Origin: Polaribacter huanghezhanensis | GTDB lineage: Bacteria > Bacteroidota > Bacteroidia > Flavobacteriales > Flavobacteriaceae | Assembly (NCBI RefSeq): GCF_030444335.1 | Contig: NZ_CP128595.1 | Location: 2,122,501-2,186,500 of the forward strand | Length of the DNA: 64,000 nucleotides | Direction: 5' to 3' | In this document: one piece after another, positions 54,550-63,996 of the stretch | Position numbering within the stretch: position 1 is the first letter of the stretch | Layout of the letters: every line of letters starts with the position of its first letter | The notes under the pieces: model-generated | Database searches by the model: none | The model's input: only the letters and a program-made list of their open reading frames with translations | Told to the model about the DNA's origin: nothing | Position numbers and translations under genes: made by a program

Positions 54550-55755
54550 ATGCAAAAAAATCAAAGTTCCAAAATAGAATTCATTGCTTTAATGGCTTCG
54601 TTAATGTCTATTGTAGCACTTTCTATAGATGCTTTATTGCCAGCTTTAGAACACATTGGCGCTTCTATCGGAATCCACAATGCTACTGACAATCAACTAT
54701 TGGTCACTATGATTTTCTTAGGATTGGGCTTTGGGCAACTAATATTTGGACCTATTTCTGATAGTTTAGGCCGTAAACCTGTTATTTATATGGGTTTTAC
54801 GCTCTTTGTAATTGCTAGTTTTATCTGTGTATCTGCCACCAATTTAGAAACCATGGTGGTGGGTAGAATTTTACAAGGAATTGGACTCGCTGCGCCTAGA
54901 ACCATCAGTATTGCTATGATTAGAGATAGTTTTAGCGGGAATTATATGGCTAAAATCATGTCGTTTGTAGTGGTTATTTTTATTCTAGTTCCCGTAGTTG
55001 CTCCAGCAATTGGTAAACTTATTTTAGATGCATATGGTTGGAAAGCTATTTTTATGAGTCAATTAATTATTGGCGTTGCCATTATGATTTGGTTATGGAA
55101 ACGGCAACCAGAAACATTGCCCATAGAAAAGAGAACAAAGTTTAGATTTCGCCTCTTTGTGGATGGCGCAAAAGAGTTTGTAAAGCACAAACAAGCTGTC
55201 ACTTTTACCTTAGTATCTGGCTTTATAACGGGCTCTTTTATGGTGTACTTATCAGCATCACAACATATTTTTCAAGAACAGTATCATTTTAAAGAAGAGT
55301 TTCCGTACATTTTTGCTGGATTGGCAATTGCTGTAGGATTTGCAACCTTCTTAAACGGAACATTAGTTATGCGTTTTGGCATGTACAATTTAGTAAAAGT
55401 ATTTGCCATTTTGTTTACACTAATACCACTACTCTATGCTAGCATCTATTTTAATAGCGATGTCAACCCTAGTATCACCATCTTTTTAGTGTTCTGTGGT
55501 TTACAGTTCTTCTCTTTAGGATTTTTATTCGGAAACCTTAGGGCTTTAGCCATGCAACCGGTCGGACATATTGCCGGAGTTGGTTCTGCAATAAACGGAT
55601 TTGTATCTACCATTATGGCGGTACCAATTGCGACGTTTATAGGTAGTTATGTGATAGAAACTGCTCTACCTTTATTTATTGGATTCTTTATTTGTGGATT
55701 GTGTTCTTTACTGTTGATACAGTTTTTACCCAAACAATCAATTGCAACAAATTAA
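54550..55755 (+). CDS. MFS drug exporter (Bcr/CflA-type)
   Basis: 401-residue transporter with 12 hydrophobic helices. The first repeat has GLGFGQLIFGPISDSLGRKPV, the MFS motif A, and GRILQGIGLAAPRTISIAMIRD, motif C-like. This pattern is characteristic of the Bcr/CflA group that exports antibiotics and amino acid derivatives by proton antiport. The substrate is not predictable. It stands alone and is divergent from a methyltransferase gene. Confidence 0.9.
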   Translation: MQKNQSSKIEFIALMASLMSIVALSIDALLPALEHIGASIGIHNATDNQLLVTMIFLGLGFGQLIFGPISDSLGRKPVIYMGFTLFVIASFICVSATNLETMVVGRILQGIGLAAPRTISIAMIRDSFSGNYMAKIMSFVVVIFILVPVVAPAIGKLILDAYGWKAIFMSQLIIGVAIMIWLWKRQPETLPIEKRTKFRFRLFVDGAKEFVKHKQAVTFTLVSGFITGSFMVYLSASQHIFQEQYHFKEEFPYIFAGLAIAVGFATFLNGTLVMRFGMYNLVKVFAILFTLIPLLYASIYFNSDVNPSITIFLVFCGLQFFSLGFLFGNLRALAMQPVGHIAGVGSAINGFVSTIMAVPIATFIGSYVIETALPLFIGFFICGLCSLLLIQFLPKQSIATN

Positions 55756-55763
55756 GCGATCTA

Positions 55764-57752
55764 TTAATAGGCTAACAGTTCTTTTACTGTGGATTCAAAG
55801 CGGTTTTTAGCCAAGTATTGCTTTTCTAGTTCCTTCTCAAACGGAATCGGAGTTTCTAAACTTCCAACACGTTTCACAGGTGCATCTAAACTGTCAAAAC
55901 AGTTTTCGGTAATCAGTGCAGACAAATCACTGGCTATTCCCCCAAACAACGAATCTTCTTGCAATACAATTGCTTTCCCTGTTTTTCTAACGGATGCATA
56001 AATAGTTTCAACATCTAGCGGTTGCAAGGTTCTTAAGTCGATTAGATCCGCAGAAATAGTTGGGTTCTTCTCTAAGGTTTCTAAAGCCCAATGCACTCCT
56101 GCTCCGTAACTTATAATAGTAATGTCGTTTCCTTCTTTTAACGTAGCCGCTTTTCCAATTGGTAACGTATAATAATTCTCTGGTACTTCTTGATACACTG
56201 AACGATACAGGGCTTTGTGTTCAAAGAACAATACCGGATTTGGATCGTTAATGGCAGCAATCAACAAGCCTTTTGCATCCGCAGGAAATGCTGGATAGAT
56301 AACTTTTAATCCTGGTGTTTTGGTAAACCACGCTTCGTTGGTTTGACTATGAAAAGGTCCTGCTCCAACACCAGCGCCACAAGGCATTCTTACTACAACG
56401 TCTGCAATTTGATTCCAACGATACTGTGATTTTGCTAATAAATTCACAATCGGATTAAAGCCAGTAGACACAAAATCTGCAAATTGCATTTCCATCACAG
56501 ATTTGGTTCCGTTTACAGACAAACCATACGCTGCGGCAACAATTGCCGATTCACAAATAGGTGTATTGCGTACTCTGTCTTTTCCGAATTGGGCTAAAAA
56601 CCCGTCTGTTATTTTAAAAGCACCTCCATATTCTGCAATGTCTTGCCCCATAATCACCAAATCATCGTGTTGTTCCATAGATTGTCTCAATCCGTCAGAA
56701 ATGGCATCTATTAAACGAATCTTCTTAGTTTCTGTTGATGGATTGATGGTTTCTGGTTGATGTGCTTTAAAAACATCCTTTAACTCTGTTTCTAAATCAG
56801 CGATTATTGAAGGTTCATCATTAGCTAGTTGTAAATGCTCATTAATCTCATTTATAATATCTTCTTTAAATTGAGCATCTTCTTTTTCTGTAAGTATTTT
56901 TTCTGCTTTTAAATAGGCTTTAAAATTTTCTAAAGGATCTTTTACAGCCCAAGTATCCATCAACTCTTGCGGAACGTATTTTGTACCACTCGCCTCTTCA
57001 TGACCACGCATTCTAAAGGTTTTAAACTCCAATAAAATGGGTCTTGGATTTGCACGAACACTCGCTGCAAATTCAGAAACTTTGGTATAGACTTCTACAA
57101 TATTATTTCCGTCAATAATATGACTTTCCATTCCGTAACCAATTCCTTTATCAGCAATGTTTTCACAATTAAACTGTTCAGAAGTTGGTGTAGAAAGTCC
57201 GTAACCATTGTTTTCTACACAAAACAACACAGGCAAACTCCAAACTGAAGCAACATTTAACGCTTCATGAAAGTCGCCTTCACTTGTTCCTCCTTCACCA
57301 GTAAACACAGCACAGACCTTTTGTTCTTTTCTAATTTTATGTGCCAATGCAATTCCGTCTGCAATTCCCAATTGTGGCCCTAAATGAGAAATCATTCCAA
57401 CAATATTGTATTCTTGTGTTCCAAAATGAAAACTTCTGTCTCGTCCTTTTGTAAATCCGTTTGCTTTTCCTTGCCATTGCGAAAATAAGCGGTACAACGG
57501 AATTTCTCTAGTTGTAAAAACGCCTAAATTTCTGTGCATTGGTAAGATGTATTCATCTTTTAATAAAGCAGCTGTAACTCCAACAGAAATAGCTTCTTGT
57601 CCAATCCCAGAAAACCATTTAGATATTTTACCTTGACGCAATAAGATCAGCATCTTCTCCTCTATCAATCTTGGTTTTAACATTGATTTGTATAAATCGA
57701 TAAGTTGAGTTGTTTCTAAAGAAGCATTTGAATAGTTCATTGGAGAAATCAT
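55764..57752 (-). CDS. 2-oxoacid dehydrogenase E1, fused alpha and beta subunits
   Basis: 662-residue fusion. The alpha part (about 15-320) has the thiamine diphosphate motif GEGGTSEGDFHEALN to NNGYGLSTP (152-187). The beta part (about 340-662) starts at IRLIDAISDGLRQSMEQHDD and includes GQDIAEYGGAFKIT. Length equals the sum of the two separate subunits. It decarboxylates branched-chain 2-oxoacids from Val, Leu and Ile and loads the acyl group on E2. Such fusions are common in Bacteroidota. E2 and E3 are not in the window. Confidence 0.93.
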   Translation of the reverse strand: MISPMNYSNASLETTQLIDLYKSMLKPRLIEEKMLILLRQGKISKWFSGIGQEAISVGVTAALLKDEYILPMHRNLGVFTTREIPLYRLFSQWQGKANGFTKGRDRSFHFGTQEYNIVGMISHLGPQLGIADGIALAHKIRKEQKVCAVFTGEGGTSEGDFHEALNVASVWSLPVLFCVENNGYGLSTPTSEQFNCENIADKGIGYGMESHIIDGNNIVEVYTKVSEFAASVRANPRPILLEFKTFRMRGHEEASGTKYVPQELMDTWAVKDPLENFKAYLKAEKILTEKEDAQFKEDIINEINEHLQLANDEPSIIADLETELKDVFKAHQPETINPSTETKKIRLIDAISDGLRQSMEQHDDLVIMGQDIAEYGGAFKITDGFLAQFGKDRVRNTPICESAIVAAAYGLSVNGTKSVMEMQFADFVSTGFNPIVNLLAKSQYRWNQIADVVVRMPCGAGVGAGPFHSQTNEAWFTKTPGLKVIYPAFPADAKGLLIAAINDPNPVLFFEHKALYRSVYQEVPENYYTLPIGKAATLKEGNDITIISYGAGVHWALETLEKNPTISADLIDLRTLQPLDVETIYASVRKTGKAIVLQEDSLFGGIASDLSALITENCFDSLDAPVKRVGSLETPIPFEKELEKQYLAKNRFESTVKELLAY

Positions 57753-57827
57753 GTCATTTTTTAGTTAAATGTAGCTGCGAATTTAAAAATAAAAAGTGAC
57801 TTATAGTGCATTTAATTAGTAGTTATA

Positions 57828-58973
57828 TTATTCTAATTTATTTAAAATTTCTGCGGATTTTTGTAAGGTTTCGTCTTTTTTAGCAAAACAGAAACGCACT
57901 ACTTTTTCATCTAGATTATTGGTGTTAAAAACCGAAATAGGAATGGATGCAACACCAAACTCTACCGTTAGTTTCTTGGCAAAATCTATATCATTTATCT
58001 GAGTGATACCACTATAGTTTAATACTTGAAAATAGGTTGCTTTAGACGGAATAAACGTAAATTTTGAATCTTTAATGGCCTCTAAAAAGGTGTTTCTTTT
58101 ATCTTCATAAAACAAGTTTAATTGCTCATAATTATTAGGCTCGTTAATATATTCAGCTAAAGCAATTTGCGTAGGATGATTTACACAAAACACATTAAAT
58201 TGATGCACTTTTAGAAACTCTTTCATTAATTCTTTTGGACCACAACAATACCCTATTTTCCAGCCCGTATTATGAAATGTTTTTCCGAAAGAAGCTGTTA
58301 TAAATGTTCGTTCTTTTAACTGCGGAAACAAACAAGCACTTTGATGTTTTAATCCATCAAAAACCATGTGTTCATACACTTCATCACTTAAAACAATAAT
58401 ATTTGTATTGTTGGTAATTAACTCTAACTGTTGCATATCTTCTTTAGAAAAAACAGTTCCACAAGGATTTTGTGGCGTGTTGATCACAATCATTTTGGTA
58501 TTTGCTGTAATGGCATTCTTTACCTTATTCCAATCTACTTCATAACCTGGATAAGTTAATTGAATAGGAATAACTTTACCGCCATTTAATTTGATTGCAG
58601 GTTCATAACAATCATAGGCGGGTTTAAACAAAATAACTTCGTCTAAAGGATGTATAAATGTGGTAATTATTGTAAAAATTGCCTGTGTTGCTCCAACAGT
58701 AATTACGATCTCGTTTTCTGGATTGTACGTAGATTGATACAAGCCCTCAAATTTTTGTGCAATGGCATCTCTTAATGCTAATACACCATGCATTGGAGCG
58801 TATTGATTATAGCCAGAATTCATTGCTTTTGTTACCAAATCGTTTAATTTCTGATCGCTATTAAAATTGGGAAAACCCTGAGCTAAGTTAATAGCATTGT
58901 GCTTTTTAGCTAAATTACCCATTATTGTAAAGATGTTCGTTTCTAAATTTGGTAGCTTTGAAATAGGAGTCAT
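57828..58973 (-). CDS. class I aminotransferase (methionine/kynurenine aminotransferase-like)
   Basis: 381-residue PLP enzyme. Asn168, Asp197 and Tyr200 bind the cofactor and Lys231 in SFGKTFHNTGWK forms the internal aldimine. The start NLAQGFPNFNSD resembles YbdL/kynurenine aminotransferase-type enzymes that act on methionine and aromatic amino acids. It lies between the E1 gene and an Lrp gene on the same strand, which fits amino acid degradation. Confidence 0.9.
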   Translation of the reverse strand: MTPISKLPNLETNIFTIMGNLAKKHNAINLAQGFPNFNSDQKLNDLVTKAMNSGYNQYAPMHGVLALRDAIAQKFEGLYQSTYNPENEIVITVGATQAIFTIITTFIHPLDEVILFKPAYDCYEPAIKLNGGKVIPIQLTYPGYEVDWNKVKNAITANTKMIVINTPQNPCGTVFSKEDMQQLELITNNTNIIVLSDEVYEHMVFDGLKHQSACLFPQLKERTFITASFGKTFHNTGWKIGYCCGPKELMKEFLKVHQFNVFCVNHPTQIALAEYINEPNNYEQLNLFYEDKRNTFLEAIKDSKFTFIPSKATYFQVLNYSGITQINDIDFAKKLTVEFGVASIPISVFNTNNLDEKVVRFCFAKKDETLQKSAEILNKLE

Positions 58974-59004
58974 AAAATGGATTTAATAATTTCGTTAAAA
59001 TAAA

Positions 59005-59033
59005 AAATCCTTATCAAATTTTGATAAGGATTT
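59005..59033 (-). terminator. intrinsic terminator of the Lrp gene
   Basis: A 14-bp stem, AAATCCTTATCAAA / TTTGATAAGGATTT with one base in the centre, is followed by a T run on the minus strand. It separates the Lrp gene from the aminotransferase gene downstream. Confidence 0.85.
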
Positions 59034-59053
59034 AAATATATTCTACACGTTGC

Positions 59054-59533
59054 TTACAATTCTTTGAAAATTGCATGCATCATTCTTTTTTTATCGTTGA
59101 TGCTTTCTTCTAAAGAAATCATGGTTTCTGTTCTGTTTACACCTTCTATATCATCAATCTTATAAATAATGTCTTTGGCATCGTTTGTATCTTTGGCTCT
59201 TACTTTACAAAAAATATTGTATTTCCCAGCAGTTACGTAAGCTACAGTAACATTTGGAATGGTTCCAAGGGACTTAATGACGTTTTGTGTCATGGAAGTT
59301 TTTTCTAAGAAAATCCCTACATGGGCAATAAAAGAATAGCCCATTTTTTCGTAATTAAGTGTCAATGTAGAACCTTGGATAATTCCTTCGTCTTCCATTT
59401 TTTTTACGCGAACATGAATTGTTCCCGCAGAAACTAATAACTTTTTTGCAATGTCAGTAAACGGAGTTCTGGCATTTTCTATTAATACATCTAGTATTTG
59501 ATGATCGATTTCATCTAAAACAAACTTTTTCAT
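59054..59533 (-). CDS. Lrp/AsnC family transcriptional regulator
   Basis: 159-residue regulator. The N-terminal helix-turn-helix is LDVLIENARTPFTDIAKKLLVSAGTIHVRVKKME, and the C-terminal RAM domain contains VAYVTAGKYNIFCKVRAKD. Length is typical. It binds amino acids and controls their metabolism. The aminotransferase gene downstream is a plausible target. It has its own promoter and terminator. Confidence 0.93.
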   Translation of the reverse strand: MKKFVLDEIDHQILDVLIENARTPFTDIAKKLLVSAGTIHVRVKKMEDEGIIQGSTLTLNYEKMGYSFIAHVGIFLEKTSMTQNVIKSLGTIPNVTVAYVTAGKYNIFCKVRAKDTNDAKDIIYKIDDIEGVNRTETMISLEESINDKKRMMHAIFKEL

Positions 59534-59562
59534 TTTTTTTAAGCATTATTCAATTAATAGGC

Positions 59563-59595
59563 CAAAAATATGAATTATATTTAAAGTAATAACAA
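59563..59595 (-). promoter_or_regulatory. promoter of the Lrp gene
   Basis: On the minus strand TTG (59593-59595), a 22-base spacer and TATTTTTG (59563-59570) match the consensus. The start codon is 29 bases downstream. Confidence 0.65.
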
Positions 59596-59619
59596 TAATA
59601 CTAGAAAAAATACATAAAA

Positions 59620-60660
59620 TTAAGATTTTACTGCATGTCCTAAATAATTACTTAGGTCGCCTTCCTTTTCTAATACAATCTCCGTAAAAAGAGCATTGTC
59701 TATAATTTTATCCACAAATAAATAGCCTTTTCCTTCTGTTGAGTTGGCTTTTTTCTCTATGATATCAAAAAAGTTTTCTTGATTATTTGGAATCTCAAAG
59801 TACGGTAAATACTCTTTATAATCAGCTGCTGTAGCGATATGATATATTCCTTGAACAAGTGCATAAAAGTTGAATTTACGTGTTTCTTCTCTCTCGTAAT
59901 CATCAGGGAAATGTCCTGCTTCTATCAAGATGGTATTGAATCCTAATTTCTGAAAGTTATCTCCTGTTGCCGTTGGATAAAAGGTATCAGTGTATCTACC
60001 AACGTGATTCGGAATTACTTTTTGTAATAACGCATTCATTGCCACAATTACGTTCATAGTACGTTTTCTACCTTCTGTTAGCTTTCTGGTTGCTTCTTCG
60101 GATGGCGCTAAAAAAGAAATAGTTGCTGGGTTTTTAGTGCCTTCTACTCCAAAAATGGTTCTTTGATCGTGTAGGTTGAAACAATAATCTGGTTGAAAAC
60201 TTTCTAAAACACCTCGCAATAACTTGCTTTCTATGGCTTTTTGATCTACTGCATCTCTATTTAAATCTATATTTTTTGCATTTTCACGTGTGTAGTTTAA
60301 CGATCCGTCTGGATTTAACATTGGAATACACAAAATAGTACATTCCTTTAAAATCTCTTTAAAAATAGGATTTGTAGAACTTGTGGTGCAATTAAATAAA
60401 TCGAACACTACTTTTGTTCCAGTACTTTCATTTCCGTGCATTTGTGTCCAAATAAGTATCTTTTTTGCTCCAGAACCAAATTGTACACTTTGAATAGGGA
60501 TGTTATTTTCTGAAGATCCAATTGTTGCTACTGTATGTTTCTCTGATAATTTTGATAACAACGGAGAAATATGTGCATCATGAATCCATTTTCCAAAAAG
60601 AGTCGTTTCTTTTTTAGAACTATAAATTGTTTCTAAAATATGTGGATTTAAAATTTCCAT
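59620..60660 (-). CDS. M14-type zinc carboxypeptidase/deacylase-like protein
   Basis: 346-residue enzyme. The zinc site reads MHGNEST (His and Glu) with a later His in CFNLHDQRT. NPDGSLNYTRENAKNIDLNRDA and the late Glu in LIEAGHFPDDYE also match the M14/AstE superfamily. Substrates range from peptides to N-acyl amino acids; none can be fixed here. I chose the ATG at 60660 because a TATTTTTG promoter element lies just upstream (60676-60683); an earlier in-frame ATG at 60708 would include that element in the coding region. Confidence 0.82.
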   Translation of the reverse strand: MEILNPHILETIYSSKKETTLFGKWIHDAHISPLLSKLSEKHTVATIGSSENNIPIQSVQFGSGAKKILIWTQMHGNESTGTKVVFDLFNCTTSSTNPIFKEILKECTILCIPMLNPDGSLNYTRENAKNIDLNRDAVDQKAIESKLLRGVLESFQPDYCFNLHDQRTIFGVEGTKNPATISFLAPSEEATRKLTEGRKRTMNVIVAMNALLQKVIPNHVGRYTDTFYPTATGDNFQKLGFNTILIEAGHFPDDYEREETRKFNFYALVQGIYHIATAADYKEYLPYFEIPNNQENFFDIIEKKANSTEGKGYLFVDKIIDNALFTEIVLEKEGDLSNYLGHAVKS

Positions 60661-60675
60661 GATAAAAGTATCTGA

Positions 60676-60683
60676 CAAAAATA
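60676..60683 (-). promoter_or_regulatory. -7 element of the M14-type gene
   Basis: Minus-strand TATTTTTG, an exact TAnnTTTG match, 15 bases before the ATG at 60660. It supports the shorter start. Confidence 0.55.
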
Positions 60684-60738
60684 CAAATTCGAATTGAGCT
60701 TCTTCCATATTTATTTACAAAAGTAAACTGACTGAATG

Positions 60739-61012
60739 TTACAATTGTAATCTAAGTATTTCGTTTTTATTGATACAATTGTAATTTACATTCAAACAAA
60801 AGCTACTTGTTGTTTTACATAATTGAATCGCAGTATTATCAATATAAATATATTCTATAATTAACACTCAATTAACTTAAATACAGTTAATTAAATATAT
60901 TTATATAAACTTATACTTCACATATAAAATACAAGCTTAGAAATATTACAAATGAATTGAAGGTTATTCAATTCATTTGTTTTACATTTGTAATATGATT
61001 TTTAATTTACAA
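60739..61012 (+). promoter_or_regulatory. control region of the XRE gene with repeated TTACAA/TTGTAA sites
   Basis: The region holds palindromes TTACAATTGTAA (60739-60750) and TACAATTGTA (60774-60783), then ATTACAAATG (60945-60954) and its inverse CATTTGTAAT (60985-60994). A perfect 14-bp inverted repeat (60948-60961 and 60967-60980, loop GGTTA) overlaps these. The promoter TTG (60957-60959), 23 bases, TACATTTG (60983-60990) lies in the middle. The repeated sites suggest autoregulation. Confidence 0.65.
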
Positions 61013-61383
61013 TGGTAAACACAAGTGATTTTACAACTAGACTACAAAAAGTGATGGAATATCATCATTTAACAGCTTCGTTATTCGCAGATAAAATAGA
61101 AGTGCAGCGCTCTAGCATCTCTCATATTATTTCTGGGAGAAACAAACCAAGCTTAGATTTTATCTTAAAAGTGACCACTACTTTTAAAGATGTAGATATT
61201 TATTGGCTACTAAATGGTAAAGGAACTTTTCCTAAAGAAATAGAAATAGCTGAAAAACAAAGTAGCCACGTTCCTACTCTTCCTTTTGAGGAAAAAAAAA
61301 TAATCAATTCTGATACCGAAAAGAAAATACAACGAATTGTTCTTTTTTATACTGATGGAACTTTTGAAGAATACAAAAAATAA
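61012..61383 (+). CDS. XRE family helix-turn-helix regulator
   Basis: 123-residue protein. The helix-turn-helix is at about 8-62, with ASLFADKIEVQRSSISHIISGRNKPSLDFI. DVDIYWLLNGKG follows, a pattern common in chromosomal XRE regulators of Bacteroidota. The C-terminal 50 residues are charged with no known domain. No toxin, phage or restriction gene adjoins it, so it is probably a free-standing autoregulator. Confidence 0.88.
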   Translation: MVNTSDFTTRLQKVMEYHHLTASLFADKIEVQRSSISHIISGRNKPSLDFILKVTTTFKDVDIYWLLNGKGTFPKEIEIAEKQSSHVPTLPFEEKKIINSDTEKKIQRIVLFYTDGTFEEYKK

Positions 61384-61408
61384 AGCCTTTAGATATTCTA
61401 AAGGCTTT
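61382..61408. terminator. bidirectional intrinsic terminator
   Basis: A 12-bp stem, AAAGCCTTTAGA / TCTAAAGGCTTT with loop TAT, is followed by a T run. It starts at the stop codon of the XRE gene and faces the convergent M1 peptidase gene. Confidence 0.88.
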
Positions 61409-61433
61409 TTATATGAATTGTGAAGAATACTTC

Positions 61434-63887
61434 TTAGTTTACTAACTTCGCCAAGCCAGTTCTAATAATGAGTATGTGCTTGTTTCTGTTAGAAACACCA
61501 CTGTTTTTTTGAGTTTCAACCATTTGTTGTAATAAATTTATGGCAGTTTTATCAAAATTAAATTGCTTAAACTGAATTCCTTTAGCAACAATATCATCAA
61601 CTAAATTCTGAATTGCCTTTGTACTATTGCTTTTCGAAATTTTATCGTAGGCTCTTTTATACAGCCCCTGAACTCGGTTATCATTATTTAAAAACATGCC
61701 AGATAAAACATTTTGTGCAATAAATTCTAGTTCTGTTTCATCATTTTCTTCAATAAATATTCTTGTTAAAGGCGTTGCTATAATTTTCCGAACATCATTA
61801 GGCAATTCTTTTGACAGCTTAATTGCTGCCGCTTTATCAATATAATAAATAGCAACCAAGGTTTTTCCTAAAACACTGTACGATTTGCTTTTTAATGCTT
61901 CTTCAAAAAGCGGTAAATTTCCTGGTTCAGTTAATTTCCCCAATGTTTCTATTGCTGCTGCTCTTACCAATGTTTTTTCATCCTGTAAAGCAATTTTTTT
62001 AATTTTATCAATGACAGCTCTTTTAGAAGACTTATCAAACAAATCGATGTTCTCTATTGCCAAAATTCTGATCTTGTAAAAGGGATCGTCTAAGGCGCTT
62101 GCTATTGCTTCAAAAACTTTTTTATCACTTTGCAACTTTACAATTGCCAAAATAGCTTCCTTTTTATGTCCGTAATCTGTGGTGTATTTCAACTGACTTA
62201 TATATTGACTCGTTGTTTTTGCTTCTGTAAAATCTGCTAATAAAACGCCATCTGCATTGACAAGAATGTTTTCGGGTGTTTTAGAATATGAAAAAACAAA
62301 CGAGGCATCTTTACCATCAACAAAAACATTTTTTCGAGTTACTTTACCATTTTCTACAATATCGATTGCCAACGGGAATTTAAAATCTCCTTCTGTTTGA
62401 AGAATATTAACAGCAACTCTTTTCTCTAATGTGTTATAATCGTACGAAACTTGAATTTTTGGATGTCCATTAGAAAAATACCATTGATTAAAAAACCAAT
62501 TTAAATCTTTTCCTGTAACTTTTTCGAATGCCAAACGCAATTGAGCGACCTCTGCTGATTTGTATTTGTTTTCTGTTAAATAGAGTTTTAAACTGGCAAA
62601 GAAAGCGTCATCACCAACATAATTCTTTAACATGTGTAATATGGCTCCACCTTTATTATAGCTTACAGTATCAAATAGATCTTCTTTGTCTTTATAAAAA
62701 TAACGCACCAAGTCTTTGTCGAAATTTTTCCCTTGTTTGTATGCTTCTACATCTTCTAATAAATGTGCATTTGCATCGTCTTTTCCGTATTTATGTTCTC
62801 TCCACAAATATTCGCTATAATTTGCAAACGATTCGTTTAACGTTATATTACTCCAACTTTCTGCGGTAACCAAATCGCCAAACCAATGATGAAATAATTC
62901 GTGTGCAATGGTGTTTTCTTGTACGTTTTCATCAATCAATTGCCCTGGCATTTGATATGCTTTTTCTCCATGAACCACAGCAGTTGTATTTTCCATGGCA
63001 CCACTTACATAATCTCGTCCAACAATCTGACTAAATTTACTCCAAGGATATTCTACGCCTGTAATTTTTGAGAAAAAAGCCATCATTTCTGGAGTTAAAC
63101 CAAAAATATCTTTTGCATACGGAGCGTATTTTTTTTCTACATAATATTCAACAGGAATCATTTTATAAGAATCTTTAATAATTTCATATTCGCCAACTCC
63201 TAAAAAGAATAAATACGGTGCATGTTTTCGTTTAAAATTCCAATAATCTGTTCTTGTTCCGTTGGCGTTGTTAGTTTGTTTTTCTAAGGTTCCGTTTGAT
63301 AAGGTTTTAAATTTATTAGGAACTGTAATTGTTAATTCTTGCGAAGTTTTTTGATTTGGACTATCAATCGTTGGAAACCAACAACTACTTGCCTCAGTTT
63401 CTCCTTGTGTCCAAACCTGTGTTGGTTTTGATGTATCCAATCCATCAGCATTGATAAAATACAATCCTTTTGCTTCTGTGATTGCTGCACTTCCTTTTTG
63501 CTGTACTTTTTCTGGTCTTGCTGTGTATTTTATGTCTAAGATAAAGCTTTCGTCTTTGGTGTATGCTCGAGGCAGTTCTACAATAATTTTTTCTCCATCG
63601 TAATTGTAACCAACATCTTTATTCTTTAATTGGATGCTATGAATAAGCATCGCTTTTGCATCTAACGTAACTTTATTTGTTGCGTAGAAATAAGGTTTTA
63701 ATGTGAGCCAAGCTTCACCATTTAATTCTTTCTTCTTAAAATCTAAAGAAACAACAAGTTTTGTGTGTTGCAATTCATGTACTTTATCTTTTTCTTTTCT
63801 GTAAATAGATTGCGGAGCTATAGTTTGCGCAGAAACCACAGCAATAAAAAAGATACAAATTATAAAAGTGAGTTTTTGAAACTTCAT
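61434..63887 (-). CDS. M1 family aminopeptidase with C-terminal HEAT-like repeats, secreted
   Basis: 817-residue exported peptidase with a signal peptide ending at VVSAQ. GAMEN (296-300) binds the substrate amino terminus. The zinc site is HELFH (329-333) plus Glu352, spaced as usual. The last 250 residues contain HEAT-like helical repeats (KIRILAIENIDLFD, LVRAAAIETLGKLTE). It removes N-terminal amino acids from peptides in the periplasm or outside and completes the set of secreted peptidases in this window. Confidence 0.93.
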   Translation of the reverse strand: MKFQKLTFIICIFFIAVVSAQTIAPQSIYRKEKDKVHELQHTKLVVSLDFKKKELNGEAWLTLKPYFYATNKVTLDAKAMLIHSIQLKNKDVGYNYDGEKIIVELPRAYTKDESFILDIKYTARPEKVQQKGSAAITEAKGLYFINADGLDTSKPTQVWTQGETEASSCWFPTIDSPNQKTSQELTITVPNKFKTLSNGTLEKQTNNANGTRTDYWNFKRKHAPYLFFLGVGEYEIIKDSYKMIPVEYYVEKKYAPYAKDIFGLTPEMMAFFSKITGVEYPWSKFSQIVGRDYVSGAMENTTAVVHGEKAYQMPGQLIDENVQENTIAHELFHHWFGDLVTAESWSNITLNESFANYSEYLWREHKYGKDDANAHLLEDVEAYKQGKNFDKDLVRYFYKDKEDLFDTVSYNKGGAILHMLKNYVGDDAFFASLKLYLTENKYKSAEVAQLRLAFEKVTGKDLNWFFNQWYFSNGHPKIQVSYDYNTLEKRVAVNILQTEGDFKFPLAIDIVENGKVTRKNVFVDGKDASFVFSYSKTPENILVNADGVLLADFTEAKTTSQYISQLKYTTDYGHKKEAILAIVKLQSDKKVFEAIASALDDPFYKIRILAIENIDLFDKSSKRAVIDKIKKIALQDEKTLVRAAAIETLGKLTEPGNLPLFEEALKSKSYSVLGKTLVAIYYIDKAAAIKLSKELPNDVRKIIATPLTRIFIEENDETELEFIAQNVLSGMFLNNDNRVQGLYKRAYDKISKSNSTKAIQNLVDDIVAKGIQFKQFNFDKTAINLLQQMVETQKNSGVSNRNKHILIIRTGLAKLVN

Positions 63888-63911
63888 AAATAATGATTCT
63901 TATTAAGTTCT

Positions 63912-63919
63912 CAAAAGTA
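63912..63919 (-). promoter_or_regulatory. -7 element of the M1 peptidase gene
   Basis: Minus-strand TACTTTTG, an exact TAnnTTTG match, 24 bases before the start codon. Confidence 0.55.
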
Positions 63920-63960
63920 AGAAATTTAAGGCGCATCCTTGTTAATGGCTCGTTAAAAAG

Positions 63961-63996
63961 AAAAGCCCAAAATCTAAAGGTAGATTCTGGGCTTTT
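63961..63996 (-). terminator. intrinsic terminator of a gene beyond the right edge
   Basis: A 16-bp stem with one mismatch (63961-63976 and 63981-63996, loop AAGG) is followed by a T-rich run on the minus strand. It probably ends a minus-strand gene outside the window. Confidence 0.75.

Noticed and set aside
61012-61383. XRE protein as an antitoxin or phage repressor
   Set aside because: There is no small toxin-like frame or phage gene next to it, and both flanking genes are metabolic peptidases.
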